Assembly (NCBI GenBank): GCA_021613375.1
Contig: CM038725.1
Span: forward strand, 38,422,324 to 38,486,323
Origin: Megaleporinus macrocephalus
Lineage: Eukaryota > Chordata > Actinopteri > Characiformes > Anostomidae
Direction: 5' to 3'
DNA length: 64,000 bases
In this document: positions 26,001 through 35,990 of the stretch, one piece after another
Position numbering within the stretch: the first letter of the stretch is position 1
How the letters are laid out: every line of letters begins with the position of its first letter
Translations under genes and position numbers: made by a program
The notes under the pieces: model-generated
The model's database searches: none
What the model was told of the DNA's origin: nothing
What the model saw: only the letters and a program-made list of their open reading frames with translations

Positions 26001-28450
26001 ACTAACCTGTACTACACACACCTGCACAGGTACACACACTAACCTGTACCACACACACTTGCACAGGTACACACACTAACCTGTACCACACACACCTGCA
26101 CAGGTACACACACTTACCTGTACCACACACACCTGCACAGGTACACACACTTACCTGTACCACACACACCTGCACAGGTACACACACTAACCTGTACCAC
26201 ACACACCTGCACAGGTACACACACTAACCTGTACCACACACAGCTGCACAGGTACACACACTTACCTGTACTACACACACCTGCACAGGTACACACACTA
26301 ACCTGTACCACACACACCTGCACAGGAACACACACTAACCTGTACCACACACACCTGCACAGGTACACACACTAACCTGTACCACACACACCTGCACAGG
26401 TACACACACTTACCTGTACTACACACACCTGCACAGGTACACACACTAAACTGTACGACACACACCTGCACAGGTACACACACTAACCTGTACTAAACAC
26501 ACACCTGCACAGGTACCCACACTAACCTGTACGACACACACCTGCACAGGTACACACACTAACCTGTACCACACTCACCTGCACAGGTACACACACTAAC
26601 CTGTACCACACACACCTGCACAGGTACACACACTTACCTGTACCACACACACTAACCTGTACCACACACACCTGCACAGGTACACACACTAACCTGTACC
26701 ACACACACCTGCACAGGAACACACACTAACCTGTACTACACACACCTGCACAGGTACACACACTAACCTGTACGACACACACCTGCACAGGTACACACAC
26801 TAACCTGTACGACACACACCTGCACAGGTACAAACACTAACCTGTACCACACACACCTGCACAGGTACACACAATAACCTGTACCACACACACCTGCACA
26901 GGTACACACAATAACCTGTACCACACACACCTGCACAGGTACACACACTAACCTGTACTACACACATCTGCACAGGTACACACACTTACCTGTACGACAC
27001 ACACACTAACCTGTACCACACACACCTGCACAGGTACACACAATAACCTGTACTACACACACCTGCACAGGTACACACACTTACCTGTACCACACACACC
27101 TGCACAGGTACACACACTTACCTGTACCACACACACCTGCACAGGTACACACACTAACCTGTACCACACACACCTGCACAGGTACACACACTAACCTGTA
27201 CTACACACACACTAACCTGTACCACACACACCTGCACAGGTACACACACTAACCTGTACTACACACACCTGCACAGGTACACACACTAACCTGTACCACA
27301 CACACCTGCACAGGAACACACACTAACCTGTACCACACACACCTGCACAGGTACACACACTAACCTGTACCACACACACCTGCACAGGTACACACACACT
27401 AACCTGTACTACACACACCTGCACAGGTACACACACTAACCTGTACTACACACACACTAACCTGTACCACACACACCTGCACAGGTACACACACTAACCT
27501 GTACTACACACACCTGCACAGGTACACACACTAACCTGTACCACACACACCTGCACAGGAACACACACTAACCTGTACCACACACACCTGCACAGGTACA
27601 CACTGGCCTGCTTGTGTGTGATGTGTGTAGTTGTTTGTGTGTTCGGCTGCAGGAGCTCTTCGCCGGGGGGGTGCAGTCTTGCAGTGAGGGGCCGGAGCTG
27701 TGCCAGCTCATTCTGCCTGATGGCCAGCAGCACCTGCTGCCGGTAGATGTGGGTGGAGCCTATGGCAGGTAAATACCTGTAGAGGTGATTTTCATCTTCA
27801 TCGTGAAGCTTCATTAACGTCTCTGCGTCTGTGAGGGGAGGGGGTCTCTAACTGCTCTCCTGCTGCAGGTACGTGGCGGTGGCGGCGCGGTGGTGTCGGT
27901 GGGTGAAGCAGACGTACCTGGACACGAGCAGCAGCGCAGACGGACCTCAGACTGACCGGCCAATAGACAGCAGGTATAACAGTCTAGCCCCCTCCCCTCA
28001 CGGTCTGACCCTCACGCCTGAGTTATTATTGAGGTCTGAGTAGAAAACAGAGTTATGATTGATTAGCGTGTATTAATTGATTAGCGTTTATTAATTAATT
28101 AATAAGTAGAGTAATCAGTGTGGACTCTTCTTCTCAGGTCTGTGCTGACGGAGCTGCAGAAGATCCGGAGGTTCAACTGTATCCTTCTGGAAGTGGCGTA
28201 CAGACATACAGGAGGATAAAGAATCGAGTATTGTCTGAAGTTCATGTTTGTTTTTTCTCTTAACCCCCTGCGCTCAGTTCTCCTGGACAGTAGCTCCATT
28301 CTGAACCCTCCAAGAGACCACTCTCAGAGTTCCACACCGACTCCTGACCTCTCTGACCTTGACATCACCGAACGCAGTGTGTCGGAGGCTCTGCAGAGAA
28401 CCACAAAAGCCATCCAGGACATAAACGCTGTCCTGGCCCAGAAGCACTAA
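13823..28450 (+). CDS. c5orf34: C5orf34 homologue, complete coding region (12 coding exons, 588 residues)
   Basis: Exons 13821-14011 (ATG at 13823), 16453-16542, 17579-18111, 19310-19402, 19689-19803, 20038-20129, 21302-21371, 21494-21643, 27653-27768, 27869-27973, 28138-28178 and 28278-28450 join in frame to TAA. The protein aligns along its length with remembered human C5orf34 (about 638 residues): start [20 protein letters not shown] with [70 protein letters not shown]; end [16 protein letters not shown]. The family has uncharacterised N- and C-terminal domains (I recall DUF4524 and DUF4520) and no established function. I see no signal peptide, membrane segment or catalytic motif. Its position beside paip1 matches human 5p12. 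All splice sites and the frame are intact although 14 kb of intron is mostly satellite. Several arrays are copies of its own exon edges. Confidence 0.93.
14074..16155 (+). repeat. 20-bp minisatellite in c5orf34 intron after coding exon 1
   Basis: About 104 copies of ACTCTGTACACCCACTGAAC. Length is almost perfectly constant at 20 bp up to about 16,025; variation is confined to a few positions (ccc/cct, ctgaac/ttaac, aca/tct, tacg). The last roughly 10 copies form a distinct subfamily with TACCCCCACTGAAC and occasional 21-bp units. Confidence 0.97.
16453..16542 (+). CDS. c5orf34: c5orf34 coding exon 2
   Basis: 30 codons, [20 protein letters not shown] through LIPEDQKE, matching the ALDFRN...P.L.E.IIP segment of the family. 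Acceptor tgcttag, donor gtagga. Confidence 0.92.
16780..17570 (+). repeat. 21-bp GTAACAGCTAACGTCAGCAC array with embedded acceptor copies
   Basis: 21-bp units GTAACAGCTAGCATCAGCAC, interrupted at intervals of about 70-110 bp by copies of tcttctccttcag/gagctg. Those copies have AG ends at 16899, 16967, 17077, 17187, 17265 and 17375. They resemble the true exon 3 acceptor and first ~10 exonic bases (17,565-17,588). Confidence 0.94.
17579..18111 (+). CDS. c5orf34: c5orf34 coding exon 3 (largest)
   Basis: 533 bp from [11 protein letters not shown] to HPHQH-like end, phase 2. Includes [20 protein letters not shown] and the later WSFPLAIAL and [11 protein letters not shown] motifs shared with the family; the middle is low-conservation Ser/Arg/His-rich sequence. 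The acceptor tcttctccctcag is the last of seven near-copies upstream. Confidence 0.92.
18597..18624 (+). repeat. TA microsatellite
   Basis: (TA)n of about 28 bp at the left edge of the second 21-bp array. The 18,112-18,596 stretch before it shows only AT-rich intron sequence. Confidence 0.9.
18635..19280 (+). repeat. 21-bp GTAACAGCTAACGGCAGCAC array, second locus
   Basis: Same 21-bp family and orientation as 16,780-17,570, on the other side of coding exon 3. This array lacks the embedded acceptor copies and ends about 30 bp before the exon 4 acceptor. Confidence 0.94.
19310..19402 (+). CDS. c5orf34: c5orf34 coding exon 4
   Basis: Encodes [20 protein letters not shown] then [11 protein letters not shown], aligning with ELVKMVWYKGVTYR of the family. 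Phase 2 at both ends. Confidence 0.92.
19689..19803 (+). CDS. c5orf34: c5orf34 coding exon 5
   Basis: Encodes [20 protein letters not shown] and [14 protein letters not shown]; the DGSV.(R/K)S.G..YFTHY pattern is family-typical. Acceptor gtgtcag, donor gtaaga. Confidence 0.93.
20038..20129 (+). CDS. c5orf34: c5orf34 coding exon 6
   Basis: Encodes [20 protein letters not shown] and [10 protein letters not shown]. Acceptor tttgtttacag, donor gtttgc. Confidence 0.92.
20140..21290 (+). repeat. TAGCAACC-type minisatellite in c5orf34 intron 6
   Basis: Degenerate units of roughly 18-20 bp around CCATAGCAACCACCTAGCAA. A block at about 20,220-20,640 recurs with changes at about 20,780-21,070 (aactaccTGGACTAACACTGCAACTG in both), so there is a larger duplication of about 550 bp. 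Confidence 0.9.
21302..21371 (+). CDS. c5orf34: c5orf34 coding exon 7
   Basis: Encodes [20 protein letters not shown] then CWRK, aligning with RILQ...CCWK. Acceptor ttggtttcag, donor gtgagc. Confidence 0.92.
21494..21643 (+). CDS. c5orf34: c5orf34 coding exon 8
   Basis: 50 codons, [20 protein letters not shown] through [17 protein letters not shown]. The last 13 coding bases, cacacctgcacag, and the donor gtacac are the seed of the 37-bp array that begins immediately. Confidence 0.93.
21625..27605 (+). repeat. 37-bp minisatellite carrying the exon 8 splice donor
   Basis: About 160 copies of a 37-bp unit with parts ACCTGCACAGGTACACACAC and TAACCTGTACTACACAC. It starts at the last 13 coding bases of exon 8 and fills essentially the whole intron. 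Each unit contains CAG/GTACAC, identical to the functional donor. Truncated units and shuffled variants are frequent. A 409-bp higher-order repeat is visible around 24.2-26.0 kb. All Cys/Val-rich open frames on minus are artefacts. Confidence 0.97.
27653..27768 (+). CDS. c5orf34: c5orf34 coding exon 9
   Basis: Encodes [20 protein letters not shown] then [18 protein letters not shown], aligning with LTFPDGQEQLIQIEHPEPYERY. It lies about 50 bp after the 37-bp array ends. Confidence 0.92.
27869..27973 (+). CDS. c5orf34: c5orf34 coding exon 10
   Basis: Encodes [20 protein letters not shown] and a polar tail. The Y...(V/A)..WCR motif is shared with the family. Confidence 0.92.
28138..28178 (+). 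CDS. c5orf34: c5orf34 coding exon 11
   Basis: Short exon encoding [13 protein letters not shown]. Acceptor cttctcag, donor gtatcc, exits in phase 1 and completes Phe with the next exon ([11 protein letters not shown]). Confidence 0.88.
28278..28450 (+). CDS. c5orf34: c5orf34 terminal coding exon
   Basis: Encodes [17 protein letters not shown]...[34 protein letters not shown] and TAA. Its last 43 bp are the founding unit of the arrays that follow, and its last ~100 bp recur at 30,745 and 31,954. Confidence 0.93.
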
Positions 28451-30090
28451 AGAAATCCAGGACATAAACGCTCTACTGGCCCAAAACCACAAAAGCTATC
28501 CAGGACATGAACGCCGTCCTGGCCCAAAAGTGCTAAAGATATCTTGGACATGAAGACTTTACTGGCTCAGAACCACTAAATCCATCCAGGACACAAACGT
28601 CCTTCTGACCCAAAACCAATAAATCCATCCAGGACACAAACATCCTCCTGACCCAAAACCACTAAACCCATCCAGGACACAAAGGTCCTTCTGACCCAAA
28701 ACCACTAAATCCATCCAGGACACACGTCCTCCTGACCTAAAACTACTAAATCCGTCCAGGACACAAATGTCCTCCTGACCCAAAGCTACTAAACACATCT
28801 AGGACACAAACAACCTCCTGACCCAAAACTACTAAACCAATCCAGGGCACAAACATCCTCCTGACCCAAAACTACTAAACCAATCCAGGACACGCACATC
28901 CTCCTGACCCAAAACTACTAAACCAATCCAGGACGCACACATCCTCCTGACCCAAAACTACTAAACCAATCCAGGACACACACATCCTCCTGACCCAAAA
29001 TCACTAAATCCATCCAGAACTAAAATGCTGTCCTGGCCCAAAACCACTAAACCAATCCAGGATACAGACATCCTTCTGACCTAAAACTACTAAACCAATC
29101 CAGGACACAAATGTCCTCTTGTCCAAAACAACTAAACCCATCCAGGACACAAATGTCCTCCTGACCCAAAACCACTAAACCCGTCCAGGACACAAACATC
29201 CTTTTGAACCCAAAACCACTAAACCCATCCAGGACACAAATGTCCTTCTGACCCAAAACCACTAAATCCATCCAGGACACAAACCCTCTACTGACCCAAA
29301 ACTATTAAATACATCCAGGACACAAACGTCCTCCTGACCCAAAATCACTAAATCCATCCAGAACTAAAATGCTGTCCTGGCCCAAAACCACTAAACCAAT
29401 CCAGGATACAGACATCCTTCTGACCTAAAACTACTAAACCAATCCAGGACACAAATGTCCTCTTGTCCAAAACAACTAAACCCATCCAGGACACAAATGT
29501 CCTCCTGACCCAAAACCACCAAACCCGTCCAGGACACAAACATCCTTTTGAACCCAAAACCACTAAACCCATCCAGGACACAAATGTCCTTCTGACCCAA
29601 AACCACTAAATCCATCCAGGACACAAACCCTCTACTGACCCAAAACTATTAAATACATCCAGGACACAAACGTCCTCCTGACCCAAAATCACTAAATCCA
29701 TCCAGAACTAAAATGCTGTCCTGGCCCAAAACCACTAAACCAATCCAGGATACAGACATCCTTCTGACCTAAAACTACTAAACCAATCCAGGACACAAAT
29801 GTCCTCTTGTCCAAAACAACTAAACCCATCCAGGACACAAATGTCCTCCTGACCCAAAACCACCAAACCCGTCCAGGACACAAACATCCTTTTGAACCCA
29901 AAACCACTAAACCCATCCAGGACACAAATGTCCTTCTGACCCAAAACCACTAAATCCATCCAGGACACAAACCCTCTACTGACCCAAAACTATTAAATAC
30001 ATCCAGGACACAAACGTCCTCCTGGCCCAAAACCACTAAATCCATCCAGGACACAAAAGTCCTCCTGACACAAATCCAGAACAGGAACGC
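28451..30090 (+). repeat. 43-bp last-exon-derived array, diverged part
   Basis: Units of about 43 bp running ATCCAGGACACAAACGTCCT, then CCTGACCCAAAACCACTAAA. They are a diverged version of the end of the c5orf34 coding region. A 344-bp block of eight units repeats three times (starts near 29,040, 29,384 and 29,728). Early units (28,448-28,560) are closest to the exon. Confidence 0.94.
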
Positions 30091-30173
30091 TCTGTGTTGA
30101 GACGTGATTTGTGGAGGTTCTGGACTCTGAACTGAAGTGCTGGTCAGTTATTGAGGTTGGTCTAGAAACAGGA

Positions 30174-30847
30174 ATTGTCTCGTGTTTGAACTCTTTGATC
30201 TGTTTGAATGTTTGAACTGGACGTTGTATTAAATTTGTTTGCTCACAGTTCGAGTGGACATGTTGTTTTCTTGCCCTTTGGTTCAAAGTCAGTTTACACC
30301 TCAGAGCGAGAACTCCGAGTCAGAGATTCTGTTGAGTCGTCATTTCTGGTGCTACTACAGGGCAGCGAGAGAGGAACTGCTAGAGACGTGACAGAGAGAG
30401 ACAGAGAGAGAGCGAAGACACCGTCCTGTCCTGTGTCCACCCCGAACATTATGGTATGTGTTTGCGTTTATATTGCGTGTAGTCGTGCTAGTAGTTATTG
30501 TGCTGCTCATATGGTATTAATAGTGATGGTATATTTAGTGTGTTAGCGTGCGACCCAGCCGGACGCGAGTTTAAGTTCTAGCTTGCTGTAGATGATGTGT
30601 TGCTGCTCTGTGGTCACTTCTTGCGGGGAGGTTTGTTGAGCTGCACTGAATAACCAGAACCATAAATCCAGCGCTAAAAGTTTAGGACTACATACTCGCC
30701 TGCCACGCTGATTACTGTGACCCATCTCAGAGGTCCAGGCTGACCTCTCTGACCTTAACATCACTGACCGTAGTGTGTCGGAGCCTCAGCGAAGAACCAC
30801 AAAAGCCATCCAGGACATAAACGCTGTCCTAGCACAGAAGCACTAAA
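30174..30847 (+). repeat. Duplicated segment copy 1, ending in a copy of the c5orf34 last-exon tail
   Basis: Nearly identical to 31,393-32,056, offset 1209 bp. The first ~560 bp are unrecognised. The end (30,748-30,847) restates the terminal coding exon in frame: [34 protein letters not shown] and TAA, preceded by an acceptor-like cccatctcag. The inner part also holds an exon-like piece between gtttgctcacag (30,248) and atg/gtatgt (30,453). A 112-codon frame inside is not recognised. Confidence 0.85.
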
Positions 30848-31392
30848 GGATCCAGGATATAAACGCTGTCCTGGCCCAGAAGCACTAAAGGAATCCAGGA
30901 TATAAATGCTGTCCTGGCCCAGAAGCACTAAAGGATCCAGGATATAAATGCTGTCCTAGCACAGAAGCACTAAAGGAATCCAGGATATAAATGCTGTCCT
31001 GGCACAGAAGCACTAAAGGAATCCAGGATATAAACGCTGTCCTGGCACAGAAGCACTAAAGGAATCCAGGATATAAACGCTGTCCTGGCCCAGAAGCACT
31101 AAAGGAATCCAGGATATAAATGCTGTCCTAGCACAGAAGCACTAAAGGAATCCAGGATATAAACGCTGTCCTGGCCCAGAAGCACTAAAGTCATCCAGGA
31201 CATAAACACTGTCCTAGCACAGAAGCACTAAAGGAATCCAGGATATAAACGCTGTCCTGGCCCAGAAGCACTAAAGGAATCCAGGATATAAATGCTGTCC
31301 TGGCCCAGAAGCACTAAAGGAATCCAGGACACAAACATTGTTCTGGCCCAGAAGCACTAAAGGAATCCTGGATGTATACGCTGTCTTGGCCA
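30848..31392 (+). repeat. 43-bp last-exon-derived array, conserved part
   Basis: About 13 copies of ATCCAGGATATAAACGCTGT + CCTGGCCCAGAAGCACTAAA, much closer to the coding sequence than the 28.5-30.1 kb units. Each still contains the TAA stop in register. Confidence 0.95.
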
Positions 31393-32056
31393 TAATTGTC
31401 TCTTTGATCTGTTTGAATGTTTGAACTGGACGTTGTATTAAATTTGTTTGCTCACAGTTCGAGTGGACATGTTGTTTTCTTGCCCTGTGGTTCAAAGTCA
31501 GTTTACACCTCAGAGCGAGAACTCCGAGTCAGAGATTCTGTTGAGTCGTCATTTCTGGTGCTACTACAGGGCAGCGAGAGAGGAACTGCTAGAGACGTGA
31601 CAGAGAGAGACAGAGAGAGAGCGAAGACACCGTCCTGTCCTGTGTCCACCCCGAACATTATGGTATGTGTTTGCGTTTATATTGCGTGTAGTCGTGCTAG
31701 TAGTTATTGTGCTGCTCATATGGTATTAATAGTGATGGTATATTTAGTGTGTTAGCGTGCGACCCAGCCGGACGCGAGTTTAAGTTCTAGCTTGCTGTAG
31801 ATGATGTGTTGCTGCTCTGTGGTCACTTCTTGCGGGGAGGTTTGTTGAGCTGCACTGAATAACCAGAACCATAAATCCAGCGCTAAAAGTTTAGGACTAC
31901 ATACTCGCCTGCCACGCTGATTACTGTGACCCATCTCAGAGGTCCAGGCTGACCTCTCTGACCTTAACATCACTGACCGTAGTGTGTCGGAAGCTCAGCG
32001 AAGAACCACAAAAGCCATCCAGGACATAAACGCTGTCCTAGCACAGAAGAACTAAA
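31393..32056 (+). repeat. Duplicated segment copy 2, ending in a second copy of the last-exon tail
   Basis: Same as 30,174-30,847 with a few substitutions (ccctttgg/ccctgtgg; gagcctcag/gaagctcag) and a small deletion at the left end. Its exon-tail copy reads [20 protein letters not shown] then AQKN and stop. The near identity indicates a recent tandem duplication. Confidence 0.9.
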
Positions 32057-32700
32057 GAAATCCTGGATATAAACGCTGTCCTAGCACAGAAGAACTAAAG
32101 AAATCCTGGATATAAACGCTGTCCTGGCCCAGAAGCACTAAAGGAATCCAGGATATAAATGCTGTCCTGGCCCAGAAGTACTAAAGGAATCCAGGATATA
32201 AATGCTGTCCTGGCCCAGAAGCACTAAAGTCATCCAGGATATAAACGCTGTCCTAGCCCAGAAGCACTAAAGGAATCCAGGATATAAACACTGTCCTGGC
32301 CCAGAAGCACTAAAGGAATCCAGGATATAAATGCTGTCCTGGCCCAGAAGCACTAAAGTCATCCAGGACATAAACACTGTCCTGGCCCAGAAGCACTAAA
32401 GGAATCCAGGACATAAACATTGTTCTGGCCCAGAAGGACAAAAGGAATCCAGGACATAAATGCTATCCTGGCCCAGAAGCACTAAAGGAATCCCGGACAT
32501 AAACACTGCCCTGGCCCAGAAGCACTAAAGGAATCCTGGACATAAACATTGTTCTGGCCCAGAAGGACTAAAGGAATCCAGGATATAAATGCTATCCTGG
32601 CCCAGAAGCACTAAAGGAATCCAGGACACAAACATTGTTCTGGCCCAGAAGCACTAAAGGAATCCAGGACATAAACACTGTTTTGGCCCAAAACACTGAT
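32057..32700 (+). repeat. 43-bp last-exon-derived array, third block
   Basis: About 15 further units of the same 43-bp family, ending in diverged copies near 32,690-32,760. Confidence 0.94.
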
Positions 32701-32760
32701 AAAGACATCCAACATATAAGTTTTCTGCTGACTCCAAACAACTAAAGCCATCAAGAACTA

Positions 32761-32766
32761 AATAAA
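32761..32766 (+). terminator. Candidate distal polyadenylation signal for c5orf34
   Basis: AATAAA just after the last recognisable 43-bp unit. I saw no AATAAA between the TAA at 28,450 and here, only an ATTAAA in each 1.2-kb copy, so the 3' UTR may run through the repeats. Unproven. Confidence 0.35.
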
Positions 32767-33004
32767 GCGGTGGTCATCAGCTCTGATCCAGGAGCTCTAC
32801 TTTTCTGCCGACTTCCATTCCACCCTTTTTTCACTTGTGTGGTAGATCAGTCAGTGTGGTCAGTGCTCTTCAGTCCTGTCGTGAAGATGCTTCAGAGAAG
32901 AAGCCACCAGAAGATGAAGGGCAGTTTGGATTTGTTGAAGATTTCTGGTCAGCCTGTAGTTGTGATCGTGTTATTGTCACTGTTCTACTGAACTGTGGAA
33001 AACA

Positions 33005-33320
33005 GTTTTTGTAGAGCTCCAGCGCTGAATGTCCAAGAGGTCAGAGGAGCTCCATCACTCCAACTTAACCCAAAGGAGGTCTGTTGAGCTCCGTCACTCC
33101 AACTCAACCCAAAAGACGTTAGAGGAGCTCCATCACTCCAACTTATTTTAAAGGTGTTGAATTCATTGTAAGGGTAATGATTGAATCTTCATCACTCCAG
33201 CTGATTGTAATGGTACTTAATGAAGCTCCGTCACTCCAGCTGATTGTAATGGTATTAAATGGAGCTCCATCACTCCAGCTGATTGTAATGGTTTGTAAAG
33301 GTGTTTAATGGAGCTCTGCA
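33005..33320 (+). repeat. Short GAGCTCCATCACTCCA repeat
   Basis: About eight degenerate units of roughly 35-45 bp around GGAGCTCCATCACTCCAGCT. It separates the c5orf34 tail from the fyb1 side. Confidence 0.85.
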
Positions 33321-33469
33321 CTCCTGACTCATCATTGATCAGAGCGTGTTTATGCTGTTGAAGGTGAGTGTATGAGGAGGAGTGGACTCCGGGTCAGTGT
33401 GAGCTTTGTTGTGGGCTGCTGTGTAAATGAGATGCTCTTTTCTCACTTCTGCATTGTCAAAGCAGTGAG

Positions 33470-33553
33470 ATGCCACTGACTTCCTCTAGAGAAGCGTCTC
33501 AAGCTGAATTTGGCTCTGCAGACTCAGTGCAGTGCAGCTTGGGCCGCTCGCCG
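33470..33553 (+). CDS. Candidate fyb1 first coding exon (weak)
   Basis: ATG followed by 27 sense codons (MPLTSSREASQAEFGSADSV...) ending exactly at a strong donor CCG/GTGAGT in phase 0, the phase the exon at 42,204 needs. The protein has no remembered match, so it may equally be 5' UTR. A second option is ATGCTGTTGAAG/GTGAGT at 33,352-33,363. The true fyb1 start is unresolved. Confidence 0.25.
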
Positions 33554-34100
33554 GTGAGTTCACTGGACAGCTTCACACCAGCTTCCAGGTTCAGGTAACG
33601 TTCCTGTGTTTGGTGTTGGTTTTGCAGTTCAGCTGTGAAGTTAGCGTAGCTGTCTCTCTATAATAACTTGTGGTCACCAGTTAGTGTTATGGGAATCGTT
33701 TAGTTGAGGTCTAAGTTGGTTACAGCAGAACATGCTGATGTCTACAAGCATGCATGCTTCATGATGTACTTCAGTCTGTTTGTATCTGGAACAGTTTACC
33801 TGTAGCTGGTCTATTACAGGTACTGAACATCTCCACCTGGGTTCAGTTGTTTGATGATTTTAGCAACATGCTAACCTGGAGACTGTAAGATAACATTACT
33901 CACTACATCAGCCGTGCTTAGTCCTGCAGGACTTTAGGAAACGCTGTGGGGTTAGTCCAGGCGTCCTGGTGTACTTTAACATGTGAACTAGAAAAGTACT
34001 GTTGATCATGTGGATGTGGAAGTTCTTAACCTCTGAAACTGCGGGGGTCTGTATGTGGGTCAACAATTCAGTTCCTGCCTCTCAAAACTACAGAGCTTAC
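33554..34100 (+). other. Unique non-coding sequence, probable fyb1 first intron
   Basis: Not repetitive; no open frame or element recognised. Confidence 0.5.
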
Positions 34101-34109
34101 ACCTTCATG

Positions 34110-35990
34110 GTTAGCAGTTACTGAATATAGGTATTGTATTATATACTGAGTACAGTTTCTCATTAGGGTGAATGTATAACTCTAAATGTAGGTATTGTAT
34201 ATAAACTGAGTTACAGTTTCTCATTAGGTTGAATGTATAACTCTAAATGTAGGTATTGTATATAAACTGAGTTACAGTTTCTCATTAGGTTGAATGTATA
34301 ACTCTAAATGTAGGTACTGTATATAAACTGAGTTACAGTTTCTCATTAGGTTGAGTGTATAACTCTAAATGTAGGTATTGTATATAAACTGAGTTACAGT
34401 TTCTCATTAGGTTGAATGTATAACTCTAAATGTAGGTATTGTATATAAACAGAGTTACAGCGTCCCATTAAGTTGAATATATAACTAAATGTAGGTATTG
34501 TTTATAAACTGAGTTACAGTTTCTCATTAGGTTGAGTGTATAACTAAATGTAAGTATTGTATATAAACTGAGTTACAGTTTCTCATTAGGTTGAATGTAT
34601 AACTCTAAATATAGGTACTGTTTATAAACTGAGTTACAGTTTCTCATTAGGTTGAATGTATAACTCTAAATGTAGGTATTGTATATAAACAGAGTTACAG
34701 CGTCCCATTAAGTTGAATATATAACTAAATGTAGGTATTGTTTATAAACTGAGTTACAGTTTCTCATTAGGTTGAGTGTATAACTAAATGTAGGTATTGT
34801 ATATAAACTGAGTTACAGTTTCTCATTAGGTTGAATGTATAACTCTAAATGTAGGTACTGTATATAAACTGAGTTACAGTTTCTCATTAGGTTGAGTGTA
34901 TAACTCTAAATGTAGGTATTGTATATAAACTGAGTTACAGTTTCTCATTAGGTTGAATGTATAACTCTAAATGTAGGTATTGTATATAAACAGAGTTACA
35001 GCGTCCCATTAAGTTGAATATATAACTAAATGTAGGTATTGTTTATAAACTGAGTTACAGTTTCTCATTAGGTTGAGTGTATAACTCTAAATGTAGGTTT
35101 TGTATATAAACTGAGTTACAGTTTCTCATTAGGTTGAATGTATAACTCTAAATGTAGGTACTGTATATAAACTGAGTTACAGTTTCTCATTAGGTTGAAT
35201 GTATAACTCTAAATGTAGGTATTGTATATAAACTGAGTTACAGTTTCTCATTAGGTTGAATGTATAACTCTAAATGTAGGTATTGTATATAAACTGAGTT
35301 ACAGTTTCTCATTAGGTTGAATGTATAACTAAATGTAGGTATTGTATATAAACTGAGTTACAGTTTCTCCTTAGGTTGAATGTATAACTCTAAATGTAGG
35401 TATTGTATATAAACTGAGTTACAGTTTCTCATTAGGTTGAATGTATAACTCTAAATGTAGGTATTGTTTATAAACTGAGTTACAGTTTCTCATTAGGTTG
35501 AATGTATAAGTCTAAATGTAGGTATTGTATATAAACTGAGTTACAGTTTCTCATTAGGTTGAATGTATAACTATAAATGTAGGTATTGTTTATAAACTGA
35601 GTCACAGTTTCTCATTAGGTTGAATGTATAAGTCTAAATGTAGGTATTGTATATAAACTGAGTTACAGTTTCTCATTAGGTTGAATGTATAACTATAAAT
35701 GTAGGTATTGTATATAAACTGAGTTACAGTTTCTCATTAGGTTGAATGTATAAGTCTAAATGTAGGTATTGTATATAAACTGAGTTACAGTTTCTCATTA
35801 GGTTGAATGTATAACTCTAAATGTAGGTATTGTATATAAACTGAGTTACAGTTTCTCATTAGGTTGAATGTATAACTATAAATGTAGGTATTGTTTATAA
35901 ACTGAGTCACAGTTTCTCATTAGGTTGAATGTATAACTATAAATGTAGGTATTGTTTATAAACTGAGTAACAGTTTCTCATTAGGTTGGA
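34110..35990 (+). repeat. 61-bp minisatellite, forward orientation
   Basis: About 31 copies of a 61-bp unit: TAGGTATTGTATATAAACTG, AGTTACAGTTTCTCATTAGG, TTGAATGTATAACTCTAAAT. Some units have lost CTC (58 bp). A variant pair (cagagttacagcgtcccatt followed by tttataaac) recurs at about 34,440, 34,680 and 34,980, showing block duplication. The same unit occurs inverted at 57,690-58,262. Confidence 0.96.

Noticed and set aside
21644..27605. CRISPR-like array
   Set aside because: Units are contiguous with no unique spacers and derive from an exon edge in a vertebrate intron.
29047..29968. Repeated identical 77-codon minus frames
   Set aside because: They are the three blocks of the 344-bp higher-order repeat, not a gene family.
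30208..31755. Two near-identical 112-codon plus frames as a duplicated gene
   Set aside because: No recognised domain and no homologue known to me; reported only as part of the 1209-bp duplication.
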